Positions 1 through 4,837 of a DNA stretch of 5,426 nucleotides are shown here, piece after piece. Source of the DNA: an uncultured Fretibacterium sp. (GTDB lineage: Bacteria; Synergistota; Synergistia; Synergistales; Aminobacteriaceae); assembly GCA_937899395.1 (NCBI GenBank), contig CALBPU010000104.1, forward strand, positions 1 to 5,426, in the 5' to 3' direction. The first letter of the stretch is position 1, and every line of letters starts with the position of its first letter. The notes below the pieces were generated by a model. That model did no database searches. It saw only the letters and a list, made by a program, of their open reading frames with translations, and was not told the origin of the DNA. A program made the translations under genes and the position numbers.

Positions 1-139
1 TACCTATGCACGAAATGTCATTCAATGGAACCTTGACCTCTTCAACGATGGTACATGGAATTAACAGTTTTATGCAATCGTTCATCAGCGTGCGGAATGC
101 GTCGTCGTAGGGCGTTGAAGATAAATTTTTTTCACTCAT
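1..139 (-). CDS. Rpn-like (PD-(D/E)XK transposase/nuclease family) protein, N-terminal part only
   Basis: An open frame starts with ATG at 139-137 and runs off the left edge (46 codons seen). Its start overlaps the stop codon of the upstream AAA/nuclease gene as ATGA, a layout typical of translational coupling in one operon. The N-terminus, with STPYDDAFRTLMNDC followed by IKLLIP, resembles the start of Rpn-like proteins (recombination-promoting nuclease or 'transposase' family) as I recall them from gut Firmicutes; such genes often sit beside AAA/PD-(D/E)XK genes. After about residue 28 the match to that family is not obvious to me, and the opposite strand is open over 2-64, so the gene may be truncated near position 65 rather than merely cut by the window. 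No catalytic residues are in view. An AGGAG lies 14 bases before the start, too far to be a good ribosome site. Confidence 0.45.
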   Translation of the reverse strand, partial: MSEKNLSSTPYDDAFRTLMNDCIKLLIPCTIVEEVKVPLNDISCIG

Positions 140-1689
140 AAAATAATTTTGCGCTCCTGATCGTCAGCAACGAGAACTGCCGTAACGACCTTGCGCCCCT
201 CCGTGTCATAAGATTTAGAATATTCCCTGTCTTTAATCTGATTTAATCCTTCAGTTTTCATTTTATCAACTTCTGAAGTTTTTGAAGCGAATTTGAACTC
301 AAGGACGACAAGCAGGTTATTGAAATTTATAACTAAGTCGGCTCTGCCCTTGAAAGTATGAACTTCAGCGTAAGAGATTATCCCTGCGCCTCGCAGAAGC
401 ATTAAGAATAATGAGCGATACCAGAACTCGTTGCGGTTCGGAAAATCTTCATAAGGCACAGCTGAAATCGCAGTGTTAAATAACTCTACTGTTGTTTCAA
501 TATTGCCGCTTTCTAATGATTTCCAAAGTTGCGTTCCGATCGTGATATATCTTTTGACGTGATAAATTTCATCGAGATACATTCGGACGATTGATTTTCG
601 GACTTCTTCGTTAGGATAGTCTAGCGTAATAACATCGCCCTCCCATTTCTCGATTGTTAAGTAGCCGCTTTGATAAAGGAAACTTTCAGGCGTTGAGCGT
701 TCTATTTCGTGGCTGTCAGCGAAATCATCAGATACTTCAAAATGCCTGTATTTATCGGGATTAGAAATTTCGTGTTCCCTCATATACTTGACGATGAAAG
801 TCGGCGAGCCTGACTTATACCAGTAATTACCTAATTTATCATCGATGAAAAAATTTAACAATGAAAAAGGATTATAAACTCGGGTCTTTCCGTCAAAACA
901 AAATCCATCGTAATAACGTTTAATTTTCTCTCGTAATTCATTCTGAGTAAGGTTCATTGATTTTGATGAAGTTTCCAAATATTCGGCGAAATTTTCATCA
1001 AGTTCTTCCTGCGTGTAACCTACTATATCGCCGTATCTCTTCAACATTGAAATGTCCATCAAATTATTCATCGCAGAGAATACACCTGCCTTGCTGAATT
1101 TCGATATTCCAGTCAGCATTACAAATTTCAGATACTCATCGCAACTTTTGAGCGTCGTGTAGAAAGAGCGCAGAACTTCACGCATTTCGTCCGCGCGCTC
1201 CAAATCGTTAATATTATCAAGTATCGGTTTATCATACTCGTCAATCAAAACAACGACTTGCCCATGAGTTTTATATAAATGATAAATTATTTGCAATAAT
1301 GTACCGTTACACTTTCTTTCTGCGTTCACTTCAAAATCATTTAGAAATGCATAATCCTCTAAGCCTTTAATTATTGCCTCGTTTAACTCATTTCCTGTTG
1401 AATATTGTCTCAATCGGCTCATATCGAACCTTAGTACCGGAAAAGGTCTTTCTGCTTGTTTGCTGACCCACTCTTCAGCGGCAAGTCCTTTGAATAATTC
1501 GGCACGTCCGCTGAACATTGCGTCAAGCGTCGAGAGCGTCAAAGATTTTCCGAAACGACGTGGACGCGACAAAAAGTATCTTTGACCGTTTTGAATTAAC
1601 TCTAAAAGTCTTTCAGTTTTATCAACGTAAAGTAGATTATCCTGCCTCAACCGCACGAAATCTTGAACTCCGATCGGCAACGTCTGCAT
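136..1689 (-). CDS. AAA-ATPase-like protein with C-terminal PD-(D/E)XK nuclease domain
   Basis: A 517-aa protein of the AAA-ATPase_like plus DUF1703/PDDEXK_9 type, common in gut anaerobes and of unproven role; mobile-element or defence functions are only guessed. From N- to C-terminus: the family opening LPIGVQDF and YVDKTE (residues 4-26), a Walker A variant RPRRFGKSL (42-50), Walker B VVVLIDEYDK (145-154), a LTGISKFSKAGVFS sensor-like stretch (192-205), a YYDGFCF motif (259-265), and a C-terminal nuclease-like domain with GRADL (Asp451), LEFKF (Glu464, Lys466) and a QIKDREY tail motif (484-490). All nuclease positions I can recognise are kept, so the protein looks intact and full length. 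I use ATG at 1689: AAAGGAG at 1698-1704 sits 8 bases upstream. A TTG at 1707 would extend the frame by six codons but would place this ribosome site inside the gene. It is divergent from the ParA gene and is followed by an overlapping Rpn-like gene. Confidence 0.88.
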   Translation of the reverse strand: MQTLPIGVQDFVRLRQDNLLYVDKTERLLELIQNGQRYFLSRPRRFGKSLTLSTLDAMFSGRAELFKGLAAEEWVSKQAERPFPVLRFDMSRLRQYSTGNELNEAIIKGLEDYAFLNDFEVNAERKCNGTLLQIIYHLYKTHGQVVVLIDEYDKPILDNINDLERADEMREVLRSFYTTLKSCDEYLKFVMLTGISKFSKAGVFSAMNNLMDISMLKRYGDIVGYTQEELDENFAEYLETSSKSMNLTQNELREKIKRYYDGFCFDGKTRVYNPFSLLNFFIDDKLGNYWYKSGSPTFIVKYMREHEISNPDKYRHFEVSDDFADSHEIERSTPESFLYQSGYLTIEKWEGDVITLDYPNEEVRKSIVRMYLDEIYHVKRYITIGTQLWKSLESGNIETTVELFNTAISAVPYEDFPNRNEFWYRSLFLMLLRGAGIISYAEVHTFKGRADLVINFNNLLVVLEFKFASKTSEVDKMKTEGLNQIKDREYSKSYDTEGRKVVTAVLVADDQERKIIL

Positions 1690-1697
1690 TAAAATCA

Positions 1698-1704
1698 CTC
1701 CTTT
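1698..1704 (-). promoter_or_regulatory. Shine-Dalgarno AAAGGAG deciding the AAA/nuclease start
   Basis: On the minus strand AAAGGAG lies 8 bases before ATG at 1689. It overlaps codons 2-4 of the longer TTG-initiated reading from 1707, which makes that longer start unlikely. Confidence 0.8.
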
Positions 1705-1740
1705 CAAAACTAATTATATTATAAATCATTTAGAATTATA

Positions 1741-1753
1741 TGATATAATATCA
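1741..1753. promoter_or_regulatory. Palindrome covering an extended -10 box, probable parA promoter/operator
   Basis: TGATAT-A-ATATCA is a perfect 6-bp inverted repeat around one central base. On the plus strand it contains TGATATAAT, an extended -10 element (TGn plus TATAAT at 1744-1749), 53 bases before the parA ATG at 1803. I see no good -35 box, as is common with extended -10 promoters. Upstream, a 12-base unit AATTATATKATA occurs at 1712-1723 and 1734-1745 with one difference, 22 bases apart, about two helical turns. This fits a repressor site shared by the divergent genes. The minus-strand gene also has TATAAT at 1723-1718, without a clear -35. The binding protein is unknown; autoregulation by ParA or the small winged-helix protein is inference. 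Confidence 0.45.
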
Positions 1754-1802
1754 GCAAATAAAAGATGATGTAAATAATTAATATATGATAGGCGATCATG
1801 TA

Positions 1803-2450
1803 ATGAATGAGAAATTAGCGGTAACGATTTGGAATTATAAGGGCGGTGTAGGCAAATCAACAGTCAGCTTGATTTTGTCGCAGATAGCGGCTCAGAATGG
1901 ACTAAAAGTGTTGGCGACTGATTTAGATGAACAGAAAAACCTTGCGGAAACTTTGAGATTATCGCGCTCTATTTTTCCTAATATCGAAGTCAGGACTGAA
2001 CTAAGTGAAAAATTTGCGAATGAGAATTTTAATTTTTACGTCATTGATACACACCCGTCGAAAGACGAAAGCGTAATAAAAGCGTTGAAATTCGCGGATA
2101 TTATTCTTGTGCCTGTGTTCGGCGATTATAACAGTCTTATAAATCTTCGTTCTGTATTCGATTATGTTCGTAACGCTGGCGTTGGCGCAGGACAAGTCGC
2201 TCTCGTGAAAAATTGCATTGTAAAATCGAAAGTAACCGCCGAAGTTGAAGCAACGCTTGATGAACAAGGTTATTCGATAGCGGGACGATTGCCGCGCAGT
2301 AATATTCTCGTGAAGAATATAGCTTCGGGCGACAAATGGGATAAATATATGAGAACAATCCAGCGTGTTAAATTTCTTAATTTATATGAAAAGATTTTGT
2401 CGGCTTACCGCGAAATGTTGAAGGGAAATTTTCATAATCTTTGGAAATGA
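1803..2450 (+). CDS. ParA/Soj-type partition ATPase (short, no N-terminal HTH)
   Basis: A 215-aa cytoplasmic P-loop ATPase of the ParA/MinD superfamily, which moves DNA or protein cargo by ATP-dependent dimerisation. The deviant Walker A is YKGGVGKST (residues 12-20) with the signature lysine Lys13; Walker A' is TDLDEQKN (39-46), matching the D-x-D-x-Q-x-N pattern of ParA; the Walker B equivalent is YVIDTHPS (79-86). An ILVPV strand follows at 101-105. There is no extra N-terminal DNA-binding domain, as in type Ib plasmid ParAs and chromosomal orphans, and the gap between Walker A' and B is short. ATG at 1785 in the same frame would add MIGDHV; neither start has a strong ribosome site. I prefer 1803 because an AGGCGA lies about 8-10 bases before it and the product then begins just before the first strand, as usual in the family. 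It is followed by a repeat-rich gap and a small DNA-binding-like gene, suggesting a partition cassette. Confidence 0.85.
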   Translation: MNEKLAVTIWNYKGGVGKSTVSLILSQIAAQNGLKVLATDLDEQKNLAETLRLSRSIFPNIEVRTELSEKFANENFNFYVIDTHPSKDESVIKALKFADIILVPVFGDYNSLINLRSVFDYVRNAGVGAGQVALVKNCIVKSKVTAEVEATLDEQGYSIAGRLPRSNILVKNIASGDKWDKYMRTIQRVKFLNLYEKILSAYREMLKGNFHNLWK

Positions 2451-2489
2451 TTAGGTTATTGAATATTATATAAATGTCAAATATGTAAT

Positions 2490-2570
2490 TAGTTATCATA
2501 TAATACTAAAAGTAGTGTTAATAACTATATTTAGCTCTAATAACTTAGTATTATATAATATAGTATTATA
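2490..2570. repeat. A+T-rich iteron-like repeat cluster, possible centromere/operator
   Basis: The 10-mer TAGTATTATA occurs exactly at 2546-2555 and 2561-2570, 15 bases apart, and in inverted form (TATAATACTA) at 2499-2508. A degenerate copy TAGTGTTA is at 2513-2520. A second word, TAATAACT, occurs at 2519-2526 and 2538-2545, with its core inverted (AGTTAT) at 2491-2496. The cluster fills most of the gap between the ParA gene and the small winged-helix gene and overlaps a candidate promoter. In plasmid partition loci such arrays are centromeres and operators for the small DNA-binding partner; that role here is inferred from position. Low-complexity A+T sequence raises the chance of accidental repeats, but an exact 10-mer three times in 72 bases is more than I expect by chance. 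Confidence 0.5.
2531..2559 (+). promoter_or_regulatory. Candidate promoter for the winged-helix gene
   Basis: TATAAT at 2554-2559 lies 17 bases after TTAGCT (2531-2536), a weak -35, and 50 bases before the ATG at 2610. The TAGTATTATA repeats at 2546-2555 and 2561-2570 overlap and flank the -10, so a protein bound to them could block the promoter. In such A+T-rich DNA a -10 match alone is weak evidence. Confidence 0.35.
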
Positions 2571-2609
2571 AAATCTAAAAATATATAATTCAATATGAGG
2601 TAATAAAAA

Positions 2610-2936
2610 ATGCCAGGACTAAGAGAGAATATCAAGGAAACTTTAGAGAAGTCTGAAAATATTTCAGAAACCGTGAAATCGTACAGTAAGCGTTCGCCGA
2701 TTAGAAAAGCATATGAAGCCGGAGTAATGCCGGTCGATCATCAGCGGCTTCTTGAGGCAATCAAAAATGAACTTGGCGGTGCTCGAGAGGGTGAAATTCA
2801 ACTTGAAAAAGTCTTACAGGCGACAGGATATTTACGAGCGTCGGCGTTGAAAATGTTGAAACATATGCAGAATTTCGGAGTGTTAGAAACGAAGCCAAAA
2901 TACAGGGCAACGTGGGTAAAAATATTGCAGGAATAA
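2610..2936 (+). CDS. Small probable winged-helix DNA-binding protein, candidate partner of ParA
   Basis: A 108-aa basic protein that I cannot assign to a named family. Residues 1-40 are charged and helix-prone with a basic stretch (SYSKRSPIRKAY, 24-35). Residues 44-106 look like a winged helix: a helix at about 45-55 (QRLLEAIKNEL), a short connector, a helix (EKVLQATG, 66-73), a turn, a recognition-type helix (ASALKMLKHMQNFG, 77-90), then two short strands with a basic wing (VLETKPKYRATWVKIL, 91-106). This is inferred from residue pattern, without a profile search. The start is supported by TGAGGT at 2596-2601, about 8 bases before ATG. It is in the same direction as the ParA gene, 159 bp downstream, with the repeat cluster between them, which suits a ParB/ParR-like adaptor that binds the repeats. 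It could equally be a transcription or copy-number regulator. Confidence 0.7.
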   Translation: MPGLRENIKETLEKSENISETVKSYSKRSPIRKAYEAGVMPVDHQRLLEAIKNELGGAREGEIQLEKVLQATGYLRASALKMLKHMQNFGVLETKPKYRATWVKILQE

Positions 2937-2951
2937 TTTTGCGTTCCTGCA
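2926..2951. terminator. Hairpin between convergent genes, overlapping a stop codon
   Basis: TGCAGGAA (2926-2933) pairs perfectly with TTCCTGCA (2944-2951) around a 10-base loop. The loop starts with the TAA stop of the winged-helix gene. On the minus strand the stem is followed by ATATTTTTA, a fair U tract, so it best serves as terminator of the 493-aa minus gene that ends at 2964. On the plus strand the following bases are less T-rich (ATTTGAATATGTTT), so termination there would be weaker. Confidence 0.65.
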
Positions 2952-2963
2952 TTTGAATATGTT

Positions 2964-4445
2964 TCACTCTTCAATTCTACTGACGCGAATATCTGACGAA
3001 GTTCCGTCCGTAAAAACGATATAGGAGCTTACAAAATCAATTTGTCCTGCAGGCCGCCTAAGCACCTCCCAATAATCGAAATCTATATCGTAAACGTCAA
3101 GTCTGATGTCAGGCGAAAGAGTATTCACGCCGTAAATTATCGCATCCAAAATCCCTGCGCTGAAATTCAACATTGGCACGTCAATCATTATGAAATCTTT
3201 ATCGCCAACACGCCGAGCTTCAAGCCATGAATTTTTTACATAAGTTAAAGTGTTCTGTTTTTGAAGTTTGAAACGTTCTCGTTCTAAATCAAACGAAAAA
3301 TGCCAGACCTCGCTCTCTTTGCCGATATTATTAATATATTTCACGTCAATTTCGGCAACATCGGAAAATTCGTTGTATTTGATTATCGGGTTAGGATATT
3401 GCTCTTCGTTATTCGGATTATTCTGTTCGATGAAACCCGTTGAGTGAAAATTAATGTCAGGACTTATTCTGTAAAAAAATTCTTTCACATCTGAAAAATT
3501 TGTCGCCGAAATTGAAAATCGAAATTCGTTATTAGATAATTGAGGTCGCAATGTCAATTCCTGTGTAATCTCCGGCGGCTGTTTGCTTGAAAGCGACAAC
3601 GCTCCCGAAATCCAAAGCAACAGGAACAGCAACGCCCCTGCGCCAACGTCCGAGAGAGTATCAGCTGAAAATTTACGCTTATGAATTAAAAAAATCGCCG
3701 TGCATAAAATGATCGCAGGAACAAGCGAAAACCATAGATTGACAGCAAAATATCTTCGGGCGACCTCGAAGCAGACTGCGAATATGACCGAACAGACAGT
3801 CCCGACTTTAATATCAAAAACTTTCTTCCATATTGTGTTAATAATATCCTTGAAATTCATCGGCGGTACGTCAGGCAAAGTCGTTTCCTGTTCCTTGAGA
3901 GCGAGACGGTGATTATGACTTTCAAATTCTTTAAGATAATTCCAGAATTTGCGGACTTCCTGAATATCGGGCGCATTTTCAACATTACCCCTGCGAGGTT
4001 CGGAAAATCTTAATAAATATTCTTCTTCGTAGCGGTCAATAATTAAATCGAAAATTTCTTCGCCGTAAACGAAAATTTTATTGCCGTTCGCTGATTTCGT
4101 CTGCTTCCTTAAAGGCAAAAGACGCGAAACCCAGCCTTCCGACTTTTCAATATTCAGGAGCGTGCTTGAAATTGCCTGCTGAGTTCGACCTAAGAGAATT
4201 GCGATGTCGATGACGTTCCAATAAATTTGATTTTCATCATAAACTAAATGGCTTAAACTCGGAGCTTGAGGCAAATATTTTTCTTCAAGAAATTCTTTTC
4301 GATCGTCGCGTTTACCGTCGAATTGTCGATAATCAGCAACGTAGCGCGTTATAAGCTCGTGAACTTTTCGGCGGTCGTTTTGAAATTCCTCGAACTTTTT
4401 TCGTAATCTTGAAATCGTATCTTCTGAAAGTTTGAAAGTCGGCAC
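2964..4445 (-). CDS. Predicted membrane-anchored protein with N-terminal HTH-like domain
   Basis: A 493-aa protein I do not recognise as a named family. Residues 1-60 are highly charged and helical. Residues 72-146 look like a DNA-binding domain: NVIDIAILLGRTQQAISSTL (77-96) reads as a helix-turn-helix, followed by a basic KQTKSANGNKIFVY hairpin (114-127) and an EEIFDLIIDRYEEEYL helix, reminiscent of phage antirepressor or RhuM-like regulators. Hydrophobic segments lie at about 214-231 (marginal), 236-254 and 267-285; KKVFDIK before the first and HKRK after the second suggest an N-terminus inside the cell. Residues 286-493 are beta-rich and would lie outside the membrane. This recalls ToxR/CadC one-component regulators without being one. 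The start is GTG at 4445, with AAGGAG at 4454-4459, 8 bases upstream. It is convergent with the winged-helix gene and shares its terminator. The 4477-4523 inverted repeat lies just upstream and could be its operator. Confidence 0.75.
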   Translation of the reverse strand: MPTFKLSEDTISRLRKKFEEFQNDRRKVHELITRYVADYRQFDGKRDDRKEFLEEKYLPQAPSLSHLVYDENQIYWNVIDIAILLGRTQQAISSTLLNIEKSEGWVSRLLPLRKQTKSANGNKIFVYGEEIFDLIIDRYEEEYLLRFSEPRRGNVENAPDIQEVRKFWNYLKEFESHNHRLALKEQETTLPDVPPMNFKDIINTIWKKVFDIKVGTVCSVIFAVCFEVARRYFAVNLWFSLVPAIILCTAIFLIHKRKFSADTLSDVGAGALLFLLLWISGALSLSSKQPPEITQELTLRPQLSNNEFRFSISATNFSDVKEFFYRISPDINFHSTGFIEQNNPNNEEQYPNPIIKYNEFSDVAEIDVKYINNIGKESEVWHFSFDLERERFKLQKQNTLTYVKNSWLEARRVGDKDFIMIDVPMLNFSAGILDAIIYGVNTLSPDIRLDVYDIDFDYWEVLRRPAGQIDFVSSYIVFTDGTSSDIRVSRIEE

Positions 4446-4453
4446 GTGAAAAT

Positions 4454-4459
4454 CTCCTT
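4454..4459 (-). promoter_or_regulatory. Shine-Dalgarno AAGGAG for a GTG start
   Basis: AAGGAG on the minus strand stands 8 bases before GTG at 4445. No ATG is suitably placed nearby, so GTG is the likely initiator. Confidence 0.8.
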
Positions 4460-4476
4460 ATCTTTATAAACTTAGT

Positions 4477-4523
4477 CATAACATGGGCTAATCAGATTTG
4501 TTCGACAGAACGGGCATGTTATG
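4477..4523. repeat. Inverted repeat with nested hairpin upstream of the membrane HTH gene
   Basis: CATAACATG (4477-4485) and CATGTTATG (4515-4523) are perfect 9-bp inverted copies separated by 29 bases. Inside the loop GTTC (4500-4503) and GAAC (4508-4511) can pair around GACA. The element begins 31 bases before the GTG start of the 493-aa gene, in its promoter region, so an operator for autoregulation is a reasonable guess. No T tract follows on either strand, which argues against a terminator. Confidence 0.5.
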
Positions 4524-4618
4524 GATAAAATGAATAATTAATAGTTCGGAAAAATTTTATCAGAAAGGATATGTATTACGAAATAGAAGGTTACAAATAA
4601 AAAAGAGTACAATAGACT

Positions 4619-4715
4619 AAGGATAAAACGTTATGTGTTATAATAAGATTTGGTTAACATTACAAGCACATGACTTCGCGACCGCAAGGCCATTCAGCCT
4701 AATTTTATCCTTGCG
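4619..4715 (+). ncRNA. Candidate structured RNA or leader element with two exclusive folds
   Basis: Outer stem: AAGGATAAAA (4619-4628) pairs perfectly with TTTTATCCTT (4703-4712). Inner stem: GTTATGTG (4630-4637) pairs with CACATGAC (4667-4674), with a single G-U. A small hairpin AGGC-CATTCA-GCCT (4687-4700) fills the other arm, giving a three-way junction. An alternative stem, CGCAAGG (4683-4689) with CCTTGCG (4709-4715), uses the same CCTT bases as the outer stem, so the two folds exclude each other, as in riboswitches and attenuators. I could not match it to any riboswitch, 6S or SRP RNA that I know. A TACAAT at 4608-4613 would start a transcript close to 4620, but its -35 is poor. It lies 147-150 bases upstream of the Hsp70-like frame. 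No U tract follows. It could also be a palindromic DNA repeat rather than an RNA. Confidence 0.35.
4636..4644 (+). promoter_or_regulatory. Candidate extended -10 promoter toward the Hsp70-like gene
   Basis: TGTTATAAT is a perfect extended -10 (TGn plus TATAAT at 4639-4644). No clear -35 is seen. A transcript from here would begin near 4651, lack the left arm of the outer stem at 4619-4628, and so keep only the alternative hairpin 4683-4715. Confidence 0.35.
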
Positions 4716-4745
4716 TAAATTATAGCACGAGGAGTTGAATTGACT

Positions 4746-4817
4746 ATGAAGATTATGTGCAAGAATGATTTGCGCTATTCAGTTTTCTTCGTAGTTTATA
4801 TAGAAATGAAAGTTTAG
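4746..4817 (+). CDS. Doubtful 23-codon ORF, possible leader peptide
   Basis: ATG at 4746 opens 23 codons (MKIMCKNDLRYS, then a hydrophobic FFVVYI, then EMKV) to TAG at 4815-4817. GAGGAG at 4729-4734 lies 11 bases upstream, rather far; an in-frame TTG at 4740 would be 5 bases from it. The stop codon is the first part of the right arm of the 4768-4824 inverted repeat, so translation would disrupt that hairpin, as in attenuation by a leader peptide. No homology is known to me, and an ORF this short may be chance. Confidence 0.22.
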   Translation: MKIMCKNDLRYSVFFVVYIEMKV

Positions 4818-4824
4818 CGCAAAT
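4768..4824. repeat. Long imperfect hairpin before the Hsp70-like gene
   Basis: ATTTGCGCTA (4768-4777) and TAGCGCAAAT (4815-4824) are perfect 10-bp inverted copies. The stem can be prolonged imperfectly by TTCAGTTTTC (4778-4787) against GAAATGAA (4803-4810), leaving a loop of about 15 bases. A T-rich tract (TTGTTGTATTTATTTG) follows on the plus strand, so it may act as an intrinsic terminator or attenuator 22 bases before the Shine-Dalgarno at 4847. Confidence 0.5.
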
Positions 4825-4837
4825 TTGTTGTATTTAT

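Larger units (their letters stand above)
4446..4837. other. Long non-coding gap rich in inverted repeats
   Basis: No convincing protein gene is seen on either strand in this gap between the divergent membrane HTH gene and the Hsp70-like fragment. It holds three separate perfect inverted repeats (4477-4523, 4619-4712, 4768-4824), a candidate extended -10 promoter (4636-4644) and one doubtful 23-codon ORF. The word GGATAAAA recurs at 4523-4530 and 4621-4628 and, inverted, at 4703-4710. The density of paired segments suggests structured RNA, operators or remains of a small mobile repeat. Confidence 0.6.

Noticed and set aside
1690..1707. TTG-initiated extension of the AAA/nuclease protein by six residues
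   Set aside because: The extension is made of the ribosome binding site itself (AAAGGAG at 1698-1704), and ATG at 1689 gives the usual family N-terminus.
1518..1724. 68-codon plus-strand ORF opposite the AAA/nuclease N-terminus
   Set aside because: It is antisense to the strongly supported Walker A region and has no ribosome site or recognisable protein pattern.
2001..2358. Two minus-strand ORFs opposite the ParA gene
   Set aside because: They are shadows of a well-supported ParA reading frame, with no motifs of their own.
2490..2570. CRISPR array
   Set aside because: The repeats are 8-10 bases long, irregularly spaced and in both orientations, with no spacers of constant length and no cas genes.
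2761..2967. 68-codon minus-strand ORF across the end of the winged-helix gene
   Set aside because: It runs through the terminator hairpin and opposite a gene with a good start site; only its QERKII stretch is notable and is reported as a repeat.
4477..4523. Intrinsic terminator or dif/att site
   Set aside because: No T tract follows on either strand, and the 29-base spacer is far longer than the 6-8 bases of tyrosine-recombinase core sites.
4571..4600. Nine-codon ORF (MYYEIEGYK) after AAAGGAT
   Set aside because: It is too short, the ribosome site is too close to the ATG, and nothing else supports it.
4619..4715. Known riboswitch classes (cyclic-di-GMP I, purine, THF), 6S or SRP RNA
   Set aside because: The conserved core bases of these classes, as I know them, are absent; only the GCAAGGCC...GCCTAA stretch recalls the cyclic-di-GMP I aptamer, and the other half does not fit.
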